From Paenibacillus sp. FSL H7-0331 (GTDB lineage Bacteria; Bacillota; Bacilli; Paenibacillales; NBRC-103111), in assembly GCF_001956045.1 (NCBI RefSeq), contig NZ_MRTH01000039.1:12535-76534 (forward strand): a stretch of 64,000 nt of DNA. Reading direction: 5' to 3'. The notes under the pieces are model-generated. The model searched no databases. It saw only the letters and a program-made list of their open reading frames with translations, and was not told where the DNA came from. A program made the translations under genes and the position numbers. Positions 1-8,876 of this stretch are shown piece after piece. Each line of letters starts with the position of its first letter. Positions within the stretch are counted from its first letter, which is position 1.

Positions 1-1
1 A

Positions 2-799
2 GGACAAGGCCGCATAGCGGGAGGGGACGTCCGCTTTCATGGTAAAAGCCTGCTCTCACTGTCATCCCGAGAGATGCGGCAGGTCCGTGGTAATCGAATT
101 GCAATGATTTTTCAGGATCCCATGACGTCGTTAAATCCCGTATTTAAAATCGGCTCGCAAATTGCGGAGGCTCTCCGCTTTCATCTGAGCATCAGCAGGA
201 AAGAAGCATGGAGCCAAGCCGTTGACATGCTGACCAAGGTGGGTATCCCCCGTCCTGAGCGTATTGCGCAGGAATATCCCCATCAGTTGTCGGGAGGGAT
301 GCGCCAGCGGGTGATGATTGCGATAGCGATGGCCTGTAATCCCGAGGTACTAATTGCCGATGAGCCAACAACAGCGCTTGACGTGACCATCCAGGCGCAA
401 ATTTTGGATTTGATGCGTGATCTTCAGAAGGAGCAGGGGACGGCGATTATGCTGATTACCCATGACTTGGGTGTGGTGGCCGAATCCTGTCAGCGTGTTG
501 TCGTCATGTATGCCGGACAAGTGGTGGAGGAAGCGGAGGTGCGAACGCTGTTCAAGCATCCACGCCACCCTTATACGAAAGGGCTGCTGGCTTCCCTGCC
601 GCAGCTCGCCGGTGAGCGAAAAAGGCTGGACCCTATAGTGGGCAGTGTGCCCAACCTGGGGGAAATGCCCGAAGGCTGCCGCTTTGCTCCGCGCTGCAGC
701 TACCGAACGGAAGCGTGTGTTCAAATAGAGCCGGACTTGATTCAGTTCGAACAAGGTCATAAATGCCGCTGCATTCTGTATCAGGGGGGAAAACCATGA
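2..799 (+). CDS. Oligopeptide/dipeptide ABC transporter ATPase, DppD/OppD type (5' end outside window)
   Basis: Nucleotide-binding subunit that would power import of peptides or similar small solutes from the cytoplasmic face. The frame is open from base 2, well before the first ATG at 74, so the start and the Walker A region lie outside the window. Visible in order: Q-loop ([10 protein letters not shown]), ABC signature (LSGGMRQR), Walker B ([11 protein letters not shown]), switch histidine (LITHDLG), and the C-terminal oligopeptide-transporter tail with clustered Cys ([14 protein letters not shown]), which defines the DppD/OppD family. The stop overlaps the next start as ATGA at 796-799, so translation is coupled to the partner ATPase. 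The downstream amidohydrolase and aldolase suggest the substrate may be an amide or cyclic ureide rather than a peptide; that is inference. Confidence 0.93.
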   Translation, partial: GQGRIAGGDVRFHGKSLLSLSSREMRQVRGNRIAMIFQDPMTSLNPVFKIGSQIAEALRFHLSISRKEAWSQAVDMLTKVGIPRPERIAQEYPHQLSGGMRQRVMIAIAMACNPEVLIADEPTTALDVTIQAQILDLMRDLQKEQGTAIMLITHDLGVVAESCQRVVVMYAGQVVEEAEVRTLFKHPRHPYTKGLLASLPQLAGERKRLDPIVGSVPNLGEMPEGCRFAPRCSYRTEACVQIEPDLIQFEQGHKCRCILYQGGKP

Positions 800-1758
800 G
801 CACCTTACTCGAAATACGCAATTTGAAAAAACATTATCCGGTTCGCAAGGGGTTCTTCGGAAAACAGGCAGGGGTAGTTAAAGCGGTTGACGGTATATCT
901 TTGAGTATACAGACCGGAGAGACGCTGGCAATTGTTGGGGAGTCCGGCTGTGGTAAATCAACAACTGGTCGCTCCATCCTGCGGCTTATCGAGCCGACCG
1001 ATGGAGAGATTGTATTTGAGGGTGTGGACATTCGCAAGTTATCTCCGGAGCAGATGCGCAATTTTCGGACGAAAATGCAAATCGTCTTTCAGGACCCCTA
1101 TGCTTCTCTTGATCCGAGGTGGACCGTTCAAAGGACGCTGGAGGAGCCTTTCCGTACTTATGGAAGGCTGTCTGATACGGAGCTTCGCCAGCAGGTGGCG
1201 GAGTTGATGGAAGTGGTGGGCCTGTCTCCCTATCATGCGGATCGGTTTCCCCATGAATTTTCAGGAGGTCAGCGCCAACGGATCGGGATTGCACGCGCCT
1301 TGGCACTTAAACCCAAATTCATCGTTTGTGATGAGCCCGTATCTGCGCTTGACGTGTCCATACGAGCTCAGGTGTTGAATCTGATGGAGGACCTGCAGGA
1401 TCAGTATTCGTTAACATACCTGTTTATTTCCCATGATCTGTCTGTGGTCCGGTTTATTAGTGATCGGGTCGGCGTGATGTACTTGGGCAAACTGGTAGAG
1501 CTGGCGCCTACAAAGGAATTGTACGACCAGCCGCTTCACCCCTACACGCAGTCGTTGATCTCGGCGCTGCCGGTCCCAGACCCGGATGCCAAAAGGGAGC
1601 GGATCATCCTGAGCGGCGATGTACCGAACCCGCAGCATCCGCCTGACGGCTGTGCCTTTCATACACGCTGCCCCGCAGCCAAAGCGGAGTGCCGAACCGT
1701 AACCCCGCAGTGGAAAGAGGTTTCTCCAGGCCGGGGCGTCGCTTGTCTATTATATTAA
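796..1758 (+). CDS. Oligopeptide/dipeptide ABC transporter ATPase, DppF/OppF type
   Basis: Second ATPase of the importer, expected to pair with the upstream subunit. The start chosen is the ATG at 796 (protein begins MSTLLEIRN) because GGGGGGA lies just upstream and the codon overlaps the preceding stop; an earlier in-frame start at 763 would lie inside the upstream gene. Length 320 aa is normal for DppF. Motifs: Walker A ([13 protein letters not shown]), Q-loop ([10 protein letters not shown]), signature (FSGGQRQR), Walker B ([11 protein letters not shown]), H-loop (FISHDLS) and the Cys-containing C-terminal tail ([14 protein letters not shown]). Permease and binding-protein genes are not in the window and presumably lie upstream. 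Substrate specificity cannot be read from an ATPase. Confidence 0.95.
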   Translation: MSTLLEIRNLKKHYPVRKGFFGKQAGVVKAVDGISLSIQTGETLAIVGESGCGKSTTGRSILRLIEPTDGEIVFEGVDIRKLSPEQMRNFRTKMQIVFQDPYASLDPRWTVQRTLEEPFRTYGRLSDTELRQQVAELMEVVGLSPYHADRFPHEFSGGQRQRIGIARALALKPKFIVCDEPVSALDVSIRAQVLNLMEDLQDQYSLTYLFISHDLSVVRFISDRVGVMYLGKLVELAPTKELYDQPLHPYTQSLISALPVPDPDAKRERIILSGDVPNPQHPPDGCAFHTRCPAAKAECRTVTPQWKEVSPGRGVACLLY

Positions 1759-1788
1759 ACCAAGATTGAATTGAGGGAGAAGAAGAGG

Positions 1789-3174
1789 ATGAACGCTTAT
1801 CATCTTGTCGTGAGAGGGAGAATTGTGCTCGAAACCGGAGTGATGGAAGGCGAGCTTGGCATTAATGACGGAGTGATTCAAACGATCAGTCCAACTCAAC
1901 ACTTATTAAAGGGAGTACAGGTGCTTGATTTTGGCAGGTCTTATGTTTTCCCTGGATTGATTGATGCACACGTGCATTGTTATACGAACCCGGAGGAAGG
2001 GTTTCGCAGCAACACGGCTGCTGCCGCAGTCGGGGGGATTACGACCATTATGGACATGCCATACGACTCGCCTGATCCCATCACCAATGTCGAACGGTTC
2101 GAAGCAAAAGTTCAATTGCTTGAAAAGGAATCGCTTGTCGATGTCGCATTATGGGCAAGCATTGCCAAAGGCGGTGCTGAGCAGATCAAGCCGTTGGCTG
2201 AAGCTGGGGCCATAGCATTTAAATTATCGACCTTTGAGGCAGACCCTTACCGGTTCCCGCGTATCCCCGATGACGAAGTGATCAAGGCGATGACCTTCAC
2301 GCGTGAAGTAGGAATGGTGATTGCTTTTCATGCCGAGAATGGGGAATTGATCGAAAGCCTCATTGCGGAGTATACAAACCAGGGGCTTGTTGCACCTCGG
2401 GCCCACATGGAAACACGGCCTCCGGTCAGCGAATCGGTGGAGGTGCTGAAATTGATGGAATTTGCTTATTGGACAGGCGCCAAGCTGCATATTGTCCATG
2501 TCAGCCATCCTCGTACCCTGGAGCTTATTCAATGGTTTCAAAAGCAGGGCGTACAGGTAACGGCGGAAACCTGCTACCCCTACGTGTTGATGGATGTGAA
2601 TGACTTGGAGCGATTGGGTCCCAAGGCCAAGATGAATCCTCCTCTTCGTGAGCGAAGCGACGTTGATCGCATGTGGAATTATGTAAAAGCAGGCGCATTC
2701 AACCTGATTTCTTCCGATCATGTTCCTTGGGATCTAAGCAGGAAGGAAGCGGGCAAGGACAATATATTTAGCGCCGCTCCGGGACTGCCAGGTTTGGAAA
2801 TTATGGCTTCGCTGATTTTTGATTATGGCGTGGCGAGAGGACATCTAACCCCGGTTCAATTCGCGAATCTGTTCTCACATCATCCGGCACAATTATTCCA
2901 GATAGCCGCTAAAGGAAAGATTGCCCCTGGTTATGATGCGGATCTTACCGTTATTGATCCTTATGCTGAATGGGAAATTGATGAACGGCAGTTTCAAACC
3001 AAAGCCAGGATCACCCCCTTCCATGGGCAAAAAGTGCAAGGGAAGGTAATTCACACGATAATTCGCGGATGTACCGTGTATGACGGTAAGCAGATCGTCC
3101 AGCAGCCGGGTTTTGGGAAATTTGTAGCAGGCTCAGCTGTGAAGGGAAAGACAAGAACTGATTTTGTTTCCTGA
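1789..3174 (+). CDS. Cyclic amidohydrolase (dihydropyrimidinase/hydantoinase/allantoinase family)
   Basis: Zinc-dependent hydrolase predicted to open a cyclic amide ring such as a hydantoin, dihydropyrimidine or allantoin. Seen: the metal-binding DAHVH motif near residue 60, a FKLS segment that supplies the usual carboxylated lysine, HAEN, HVSH, and the C-terminal SSDHVPW containing the catalytic aspartate. Length 461 aa matches allantoinases and dihydropyrimidinases. The ATG at 1789 is preferred over an in-frame TTG at 1771 because GAGGGAG lies upstream at 1772-1778. It follows the transporter ATPases by 30 bases and precedes the DapA-like gene by 41, consistent with one catabolic operon. 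Allantoinase and hydantoinase cannot be separated by eye; the context (no ureidoglycolate or allantoate genes) argues mildly against a classic allantoin pathway. Confidence 0.88.
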   Translation: MNAYHLVVRGRIVLETGVMEGELGINDGVIQTISPTQHLLKGVQVLDFGRSYVFPGLIDAHVHCYTNPEEGFRSNTAAAAVGGITTIMDMPYDSPDPITNVERFEAKVQLLEKESLVDVALWASIAKGGAEQIKPLAEAGAIAFKLSTFEADPYRFPRIPDDEVIKAMTFTREVGMVIAFHAENGELIESLIAEYTNQGLVAPRAHMETRPPVSESVEVLKLMEFAYWTGAKLHIVHVSHPRTLELIQWFQKQGVQVTAETCYPYVLMDVNDLERLGPKAKMNPPLRERSDVDRMWNYVKAGAFNLISSDHVPWDLSRKEAGKDNIFSAAPGLPGLEIMASLIFDYGVARGHLTPVQFANLFSHHPAQLFQIAAKGKIAPGYDADLTVIDPYAEWEIDERQFQTKARITPFHGQKVQGKVIHTIIRGCTVYDGKQIVQQPGFGKFVAGSAVKGKTRTDFVS

Positions 3175-3215
3175 TAAATGGTTTTATGTAAGCATCAGCA
3201 TTGGGAGGTCTACAG

Positions 3216-4100
3216 ATGAGTGAATTAAAAGGACTTTGTGTCATTACAGTAACTCCTTTTCATGAAGACGGGAGTCTGGATGAAGAAAGCCTGCGGAAAC
3301 TGACAGATTTTTATATCGACTGTGGTGTTCACGGTATGACCATACTCGGGATCATGGGAGAAGCGCATAAGCTGTCTGAAGTCGAAAGAATGCAGGTGAT
3401 AGACATTGTTCTTCACCAGACTAAAGCGAGAGTACCTGTCGTTGTCGGTTGTTCGGCTCCTGGCAGCAATTTGGCTGCTGAATGGGCCCTAAAGGCGGAG
3501 CAAGCCGGAGCGGCAGCTGTGATGATTGCGCCTCCCGTTAACCTCCGAAACGAAGATATGCTGATCAGGTATTTTGCGATGATTGCTGACCATATCTCGA
3601 TTCCGATCGTATTACAGGATGAGCCGGTGACCACCGGGGTACGGCTAAGCCCCGCCTTTATAGCCAGGCTTGTGGAGAAGGTACCTCTGATTCAGTATGT
3701 AAAGCTTGAAGAAGCACCAACCACAATCAAAATCTCCAGTATTCTTGAGCTTACCGATTTGCGTATTTTCGGCGGACTTGGAGGGATGTATCTGTACGAA
3801 GAGCTGGATCGTGGCGCTGTGGGCATCATGACCGGTTTCGCATACCCGGAAATTTTGGTAAAAACGTACGATCTGTTTACAGCCGGTAACCAAGATGAGG
3901 CGCGTGCGTATTTCTACCGATTCCTGCCATTGATCCGTTTTGAAGCACAGCTCGGTATTGGCGGGGTGACGATCCGTAAAGAAACGTTCAAATTGCGCCA
4001 TACCATAGCATCTTCACATGTTCGTTTTCCCGGGACACCCGTAGACAAGCGAACGATGCAGGAGCTGCAGGATATGATTGCCTTTCTGGGGCTGTCATAA
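3216..4100 (+). CDS. DapA-family class I aldolase (dihydrodipicolinate synthase/N-acetylneuraminate lyase-like), atypical active site
   Basis: TIM-barrel pyruvate- or 2-oxoacid-dependent aldolase of the DHDPS/NAL superfamily, 294 aa. The Schiff-base lysine is visible at about residue 163 (YVKLEEA), and the GIMGE segment near residue 45 corresponds to the family GxxGE motif. The position that normally reads YN.P, with the catalytic tyrosine, reads QDEP here (residues 134-137), so the proton-relay tyrosine is not where expected. This makes true dihydrodipicolinate synthase activity unlikely; a catabolic retro-aldol step is more plausible. The start at 3216 has GGGAGG seven bases upstream; the TTG at 3201 would sit over that site. 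Placed between the amidohydrolase and an SDR, so the three may act in sequence on one imported compound. Confidence 0.87.
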   Translation: MSELKGLCVITVTPFHEDGSLDEESLRKLTDFYIDCGVHGMTILGIMGEAHKLSEVERMQVIDIVLHQTKARVPVVVGCSAPGSNLAAEWALKAEQAGAAAVMIAPPVNLRNEDMLIRYFAMIADHISIPIVLQDEPVTTGVRLSPAFIARLVEKVPLIQYVKLEEAPTTIKISSILELTDLRIFGGLGGMYLYEELDRGAVGIMTGFAYPEILVKTYDLFTAGNQDEARAYFYRFLPLIRFEAQLGIGGVTIRKETFKLRHTIASSHVRFPGTPVDKRTMQELQDMIAFLGLS

Positions 4101-4172
4101 TCTACATAAATGCCATATCGATAGGGTCAACCAAACAGTAGGGTGAAACATGACTGGAAGTGGAGGATTAGC

Positions 4173-4961
4173 ATGGATTTGGGGTTATCTGGAAAAACAG
4201 CATTGGTAGCTGCCTCGAGTAAAGGACTGGGTAAAGCATGTGCTCTAGAGCTGGCGAAAGAAGGTGCTCATGTCATGCTCACCGGGCGTAACGAGGAGGA
4301 TTTGCAGCGTACCCGGGCCGAATTGCTTTTACACTCGACGGGGAAGGTGGAGTATGTGGTATGTGATGTGACGAACCCGCAGCTGCTGTCTATGGCCGTG
4401 AAGCAAACGGTGGACGTATTCGGAACGATCGATATTTTAATCAATAATGCGGGAGGCCCGCCTGTAGGCAAGTTTGAGCAATTTACGGATGAAGATTGGG
4501 TGCGGGCATTTGAACTCAGTCTGCTGAGCTATGTTCGTCTGATTCGTGAGGTGTTGCCGTATATGAAAAAGCAAACCAGTGGTAAAATTATTAATTTGAC
4601 CTCCTCCTCGATCAAGCAACCGATTCCGGGGCTGTTAATGTCCAATACGTTCCGTCTCGGTGTCGTCGGGCTGTCCAAGACGTTAGCCATGGAACTGGCG
4701 GCTTATAACATATTGGTGCATACCGTGGCTCCTGGACGAATTGCGACTGAACGGGTAAGAACCTTAGATGAAATCAAGGCGAAGCAGGCAGGCATTTCTG
4801 TAGAGCAGGTAGAGATGGAATCCCGCAAAGCGATACCCCTTGGACGTTATGGCGACCCGGAGGAATTCGGTAAAGTGGTTGCTTTCCTTGCATCAGAGGC
4901 GGCATCCTATATGACCGGCAGTACCCTGCTGATCGATGGCGGTTTGGTAAAAAGCTTGTAG
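4173..4961 (+). CDS. SDR-family oxidoreductase, divergent (no YxxxK)
   Basis: Rossmann-fold short-chain dehydrogenase/reductase-like protein, 262 aa. N-terminal nucleotide-binding loop reads AASSKGLGKA instead of TGxxxGIG, NNAGG is present, and the C-terminal DGG segment is intact (LLIDGGL). At the catalytic site the usual YxxxK is replaced: the aligned residues are S-NTF-R in LMSNTFRLGVVGLSK. This matches a known SDR subgroup (BKR-like, described as lacking a perfect catalytic tetrad), so the protein is probably functional but with unknown chemistry. The ATG at 4173 has GGAGG six bases upstream; the GTG at 4143 has none. Last gene of the operon, followed by a terminator. Confidence 0.88.
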   Translation: MDLGLSGKTALVAASSKGLGKACALELAKEGAHVMLTGRNEEDLQRTRAELLLHSTGKVEYVVCDVTNPQLLSMAVKQTVDVFGTIDILINNAGGPPVGKFEQFTDEDWVRAFELSLLSYVRLIREVLPYMKKQTSGKIINLTSSSIKQPIPGLLMSNTFRLGVVGLSKTLAMELAAYNILVHTVAPGRIATERVRTLDEIKAKQAGISVEQVEMESRKAIPLGRYGDPEEFGKVVAFLASEAASYMTGSTLLIDGGLVKSL

Positions 4962-5062
4962 GGCAGGAGCCCCATCATGATTGTCAACCACTTTTTAGCA
5001 GCTTTGTGTAACAAGTGTGTAACGAAATAGGTTTTGATGCACCCTTGAAATAGTTCATATTG

Positions 5063-5101
5063 AAACCGGACCTGGCGCGAGCGATGGTTCCGGTTTTTTT
5101 C
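5063..5101 (+). terminator. Rho-independent terminator of the amidohydrolase operon
   Basis: AAACCGGA (5063-5070) pairs with TCCGGTTT (5089-5096) and is followed by a run of T. It lies about 100 bases after the SDR stop and closes the transporter-amidohydrolase-aldolase-SDR unit. Confidence 0.8.
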
Positions 5102-5246
5102 GTTCGTTCCTTTATCAATCAAATCATTAATTAAGTATTTACTTTATAAAGGACATCATGTATTATAAATTTACAATCAAATATATACACCAAGGTAAGA
5201 CCGTTACAGTACAAATCTTGTAGGGAAAGGAGGGGCGGACCGATAT

Positions 5247-5585
5247 ATGGCGATAGATATATTCTCAGCACTGGCTGATCCAACGCGGCGAAGGATCTTG
5301 GAGATATTGGCAGACCATGATGGGTTCCCGGCATCGGAAATTCACAATCAATTCCAAGTCAGCCCACAGGCAATTTCCCAGCATCTAAAAATTCTTCGTG
5401 AAGCCAATTTGGTTCACATGGAGAAGAAAGCGCAGCAACGCATATATCGTATAAACACTGAAGCTATGGTTGAATTTGAAGAGTGGTCTTGTCGAATGAG
5501 GCTGCGCTGGAGCAGTCGTCTAGATACGCTGGATGTTGTTTTAAAAGCAGAAATGGAAAAATCGAAAAAAAACCAAACAGAATAG
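5247..5585 (+). CDS. ArsR/SmtB-family winged-helix transcriptional regulator
   Basis: Small 112-aa DNA-binding repressor. The family opening LADPTRRRILEIL is followed by a helix-turn-helix (SEIHNQFQVSPQAISQHLKILREANLV) and the wing. No metal-binding Cys pair (CxC) is visible, so it is not an arsenic or zinc sensor of the usual kind. ArsR proteins of this subtype are typically coupled to an SRPBCC/AHSA1 protein, and one begins 11 bases downstream. Ribosome binding site AAGGAGG at 5227-5233. The target is probably its own promoter; no clear operator was found in the short AT-rich upstream region. Confidence 0.88.
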   Translation: MAIDIFSALADPTRRRILEILADHDGFPASEIHNQFQVSPQAISQHLKILREANLVHMEKKAQQRIYRINTEAMVEFEEWSCRMRLRWSSRLDTLDVVLKAEMEKSKKNQTE

Positions 5586-5596
5586 GAGAATGTCAA

Positions 5597-5992
5597 ATGA
5601 GTAAAAGTCCCAACATGCAAGACATTGTCATAACGCGGGAGTATGACTATCCGGTGGAGTTAGTTTGGAAGGCGTGGACAGACCCGACGCTAGTCATGAA
5701 ATGGTGGGGGCCTGCACACTATACCTCACCTCGATGTGTAATTGATTTTCGCGAAGGCGGCAAATATGTATTTGGCATGCGTGCTGCCGAAACACATGGC
5801 GGCACGGAGTCATACTCGGCCGGTGTGTATAAGAAAATTGTGCCGATGCAGCGGCTTGAATTCAACCAATACTTATCGGACCGAGATGGAAACGCCATCG
5901 ATCCGATTCAAGTGGGTGTCCCGGCAGATTTTCCTAAAAACATTGAGTTCATTATCGAATTCATCGCCAAAGACGTAATATCCTCATCATGA
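5597..5992 (+). CDS. SRPBCC (AHSA1/START-like) protein, probably C-terminally truncated
   Basis: Start taken at the ATG 5597 (protein MSKSPNM) with AGGAGA upstream. The N-terminal part is typical for the family: ITREYDYPVELVWKAWTDP, then MKWWGP and the FREGGKY strand. The frame ends after 131 aa at KDVISSS, short of the usual 140-165 aa and before the closing C-terminal helix. Just after the stop another frame reads VWAKMAIQQG, which resembles the beginning of that missing helix. A small deletion or frameshift near 5970-6010 is therefore likely, and the gene may be inactive. Confidence 0.75.
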   Translation: MSKSPNMQDIVITREYDYPVELVWKAWTDPTLVMKWWGPAHYTSPRCVIDFREGGKYVFGMRAAETHGGTESYSAGVYKKIVPMQRLEFNQYLSDRDGNAIDPIQVGVPADFPKNIEFIIEFIAKDVISSS

Positions 5993-6168
5993 GCGACACA
6001 TCGGTGTTTGGGCAAAAATGGCTATTCAACAAGGACCTAAAACCGGTTAATAAAACCGAAGCCTAGCTTGCAACAAGCCCTACCAATCCGAAATTCATTT
6101 CGGAATACCGCCAGGCACTTCAGGCGTTCATCGAAAAGCACCGCGATGGGCCCAATCCAGCTCTTTGA
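5993..6168 (+). pseudogene. Coding debris after the SRPBCC gene
   Basis: Short open stretches without start signals. One (around 6007-6045) looks like the displaced C-terminal helix of the SRPBCC protein. A second (6067-6168) reads as a protein tail beginning NPKFISEYRQALQAF and ending in TGA; I do not recognise it. The two are in different frames, which suggests small deletions rather than a real gene. Confidence 0.3.
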
Positions 6169-6239
6169 GGGACGGGTAGTTATGCTTATACTATGTTATA
6201 ATATGGTAAATTGACGCTTTGTAAAATGGGGAGGTATCG

Positions 6240-6533
6240 ATGAAAAAATCATTTTTTCGAGCTCTCATAGTAGGAATACTATTTGTATTTGTATATTATG
6301 CTTTTCAGATTATTCAAGGGATGTATCTCACAATGAAATATGTTCCAAATATTGTCGAGGCATACGAGTCAGTGGATCATCTACAAAATAAAGTTACATT
6401 TGGATATAAATCAAACCTACTGTGGAGAATGATAGAAATCCTCGCAATAATGCTACTTGGAATAGTTGTATATTATGCAGGGCGGATATTGAGAAGGAAG
6501 AAATTACGCTACCATGAAAATTTACTTCGGTAA
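6240..6533 (+). CDS. Small membrane protein of unknown function
   Basis: A 97-aa protein with two hydrophobic segments, roughly residues 8-28 and 63-82, separated by a polar loop and followed by a basic tail (RILRRKKLRYH). The ribosome binding site GGGGAGG lies at 6229-6235 and TATAAT occurs at 6197-6202, so it probably has its own promoter. I do not recognise a family. It sits alone between the ArsR/SRPBCC pair and the two-component genes. Confidence 0.65.
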   Translation: MKKSFFRALIVGILFVFVYYAFQIIQGMYLTMKYVPNIVEAYESVDHLQNKVTFGYKSNLLWRMIEILAIMLLGIVVYYAGRILRRKKLRYHENLLR

Positions 6534-6545
6534 CTCGGCAATAAG

Positions 6546-6674
6546 ACAATACTAAAGAAGACGCGGCTCATTCATTATTTAAAAAGGGGCAGCGCCTGGG
6601 ATATGGATGATCCGTAGATCAGGAGACTTCTGAAATACTTTAGAATCCATTCCACGCACGCCGAGATACGCTAA
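6546..6674 (+). pseudogene. Remnant of an unidentified coding sequence
   Basis: One frame reads as protein-like sequence (RLIHYLKRGSAWDMDD, then a TAG, then IRRLLKYFRIHSTHAEIR and a stop). Composition looks coding but there is no start and one internal stop. The parent protein was not recognised. The remaining bases up to 6733 hold the promoter region of the two-component operon. Confidence 0.25.
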
Positions 6675-6733
6675 TAAAATTTCGCTTTTTTATGATAAGT
6701 TATGCTATAAGTTCTCATTGGAGGATTGTTTAT

Positions 6734-7414
6734 ATGGTCAAAATTCTTATCGTGGACGACGATCCGCACATCCGCGCCCTGATGCGCCTGTACTTGAAGA
6801 ATGAAGGGTTCGATCTGACGGAGGCGGACAACGGGATCGATGCGCATGCCATTGTCAAAGGTTCGGGAATCAGTCTGGTTATCCTCGACATTATGATGCC
6901 GCATATGGACGGATGGGATTTGTGTAAAGAGATTCGGAAAAGCGATCCCGACATTCCGCTCCTGATGGTAACGGCCAAGGACGAATCGGGTCAAAAGATA
7001 AAAGGCTTCCAACTCGGGACCGATGATTATATGACGAAGCCTTTCGATCCGGTTGAGCTTGTGATGAGGGTTAAAGCGTTACTGAAGCGATACCGTATTG
7101 CCTCGTCCCAGGTCATCCCGTTGGGTGAAATCGTACTGAACCGGAAAACGTATAAGGTCATGCGAGGAGACGAGGAATTGGCTTTGCCTCTGAAAGAATT
7201 TGAACTGTTGTTCGTGCTTGCCGGCCACCCGGGGCAGATTTTTACGAGAGAGCAGCTGATCACCCAGATTTGGGGCATGGATTACGAAGGAGACGACCGG
7301 ACCGTCGACGTTCATATCAAGCGACTACGGGAACGCTTTGCCGAGGACGTCCGCCATTTTCGCATTGAAACGGCACGAAGCATCGGCTATCGTCTGGCGG
7401 TTAATCCGGAATGA
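6734..7414 (+). CDS. OmpR-family response regulator
   Basis: A 226-aa two-domain regulator. Receiver domain: acidic pair DDD at residues 8-10, phospho-acceptor aspartate about residue 52 (VILDIMMP), and lysine about 102 (YMTKPFD). The C-terminal winged helix is the Trans_Reg_C type (FTREQLITQIWG...DDRTVDVHIKRLR...GYRL). The ATG at 6734 has GGAGG at 6720-6724; the longer frame from 6692 lacks a site. It overlaps the kinase gene by four bases (ATGA at 7411-7414), so the two are translationally coupled. A probable target is the S41 peptidase gene downstream. Confidence 0.95.
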   Translation: MVKILIVDDDPHIRALMRLYLKNEGFDLTEADNGIDAHAIVKGSGISLVILDIMMPHMDGWDLCKEIRKSDPDIPLLMVTAKDESGQKIKGFQLGTDDYMTKPFDPVELVMRVKALLKRYRIASSQVIPLGEIVLNRKTYKVMRGDEELALPLKEFELLFVLAGHPGQIFTREQLITQIWGMDYEGDDRTVDVHIKRLRERFAEDVRHFRIETARSIGYRLAVNPE

Positions 7415-8796
7415 GAACGTTATACGTTCGCGTCGTGCTGACTTTTCTGGCCGTCATCGTCATCAGCTTGATCTCATCCCTTCTCCTCGCCCTTGCTCTA
7501 TTCCAGAATGATCTAAACGCTACGGGGAAAAACGATATGATAGCGGCCGGCGATCGTATCATACGCGTGTACGAACAAACGAATTCTCCGGATTTGGATG
7601 CTTTCATGGATAATATGGCCGAATTGGTTTCCTATACCTTGCAGCTTTACGACGGCAATGGCGGGATGAACTCCTATGTACCGTCCAATGGCAAGAAGGC
7701 CGAAAGGATTAACCCGGAATCCGTTCACAAGGTGCTGCGCGGAGAGTTGTACCGTTCGCAAGGGAAAGATAACGGAACGTTCATCGGCCTTCCGTTTTCA
7801 TCCGAAGGAAAACGTTATGCCTTATTTTTGCAGAGCTCTTCCAAGAACGAAATCACGATCATCCGTTTATTGTTCACCATTCTGTTCCTCATGCTCGCGA
7901 TCGGAAGCTTGTGTATTCTCGTTGCTGGCAGATACCTGGTGAAACCCCTTCAAGCGATGACGCATGCGACTAAGCGGCTGGCCAAAGGCGACTTCGAGGT
8001 TGAGTTGAAAATCAATCGGGGAGACGAACTGGGAACTCTCTCGCGGAGCATTAACGACATGGCTCGGGAAATCAAGCAAATGGAGCGGATGCGACAGGAT
8101 TTCGTATCGAACGTGTCTCATGAAATCCAATCGCCGTTAACTTCCATCTCCGGATTCGCGAAGGCGTTGAAGGACGGCAATCTTGTTATTGCAGAGGATG
8201 ATCGCGTCCAATGCTTGGATATTATCGTTATCGAGAGCGACAGGTTGTCCAGACTCAGCAATAATCTGCTGAAGCTCGCTTCCCTCGAATCGGATCATCA
8301 TCCGTTCGAGACGGAGTCATTTAACTTAGATGAGCAAATTCGGCGAGTTATCGTCGCGTGCGAGCCCCAGTGGTCGGCAAAAAGCATTCGCGTCGATATA
8401 GAATCCCCTTCAAGTGCTGGCGTTAGAATAACGGCCGACCAGGATCAACTCAATCAAGTTTGGATGAATTTGCTCGGGAATGCCATAAAGTTCACGCCTT
8501 GCGCCGGACAAGTCTTCATCGCGATCAGCCGACCCCATCCTCATGAGATTGCCGTTGCGATAAGCGATTCTGGGATCGGTATTGCGCAGGAGGACTTAAG
8601 CCGTATTTTCGAGCGCTTCTACAAAGCGGACAAGTCGCGGGCTGAAGACCAGAGCGGTAATGGTCTTGGTCTTGCCATCTCTCAAAAAATCGTTACTCTC
8701 CATCTTGGAAGCATAGAGGTGAAGAGTACGGTCGGTCTGGGCACAACGTTCACAGTGACGCTCCCCGCTGTTCCTCCTTCCGTTTCTGTCCTTTAA
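7411..8796 (+). CDS. Membrane sensor histidine kinase
   Basis: A 461-aa kinase: first transmembrane helix about residues 7-31, extracytoplasmic loop of about 120 aa without a recognisable ligand domain, second helix about 150-172, HAMP linker about 173-225, phospho-acceptor His about 237 in SHEIQSPLTSISG, then the ATPase domain with N-box NAIKFTP, G1 DSGIGI and G2 GNGLGLAIS. SHEIQSPL is a variant of the usual SHELRTPL H-box and occurs in Bacillales kinases near peptide-stress operons. The signal sensed is unknown. Partner is the overlapping OmpR-type regulator. Confidence 0.94.
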   Translation: MRTLYVRVVLTFLAVIVISLISSLLLALALFQNDLNATGKNDMIAAGDRIIRVYEQTNSPDLDAFMDNMAELVSYTLQLYDGNGGMNSYVPSNGKKAERINPESVHKVLRGELYRSQGKDNGTFIGLPFSSEGKRYALFLQSSSKNEITIIRLLFTILFLMLAIGSLCILVAGRYLVKPLQAMTHATKRLAKGDFEVELKINRGDELGTLSRSINDMAREIKQMERMRQDFVSNVSHEIQSPLTSISGFAKALKDGNLVIAEDDRVQCLDIIVIESDRLSRLSNNLLKLASLESDHHPFETESFNLDEQIRRVIVACEPQWSAKSIRVDIESPSSAGVRITADQDQLNQVWMNLLGNAIKFTPCAGQVFIAISRPHPHEIAVAISDSGIGIAQEDLSRIFERFYKADKSRAEDQSGNGLGLAISQKIVTLHLGSIEVKSTVGLGTTFTVTLPAVPPSVSVL

Positions 8797-8814
8797 AAAG
8801 TGAGTTCACGCTCC

Positions 8815-8875
8815 GTTCATATTACTCCAATAAGCTCATTACGAAACACATTGAACCGATTGGAGGAATATGAAC
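8815..8875 (+). repeat. 17-bp inverted repeat spanning the ribosome binding site of the S41 peptidase gene
   Basis: Left arm 8815-8831 (GTTCATATTACTCCAAT) and right arm 8859-8875 (ATTGGAGGAATATGAAC) match at 16 of 17 positions, with a 27-base loop. The right arm contains the GGAGG Shine-Dalgarno (8862-8866) and ends one base before the ATG at 8877. As RNA this would bury the ribosome binding site; as DNA it could be an operator. No T-run follows, so it is not a terminator. Confidence 0.75.
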
Positions 8876-8876
8876 G

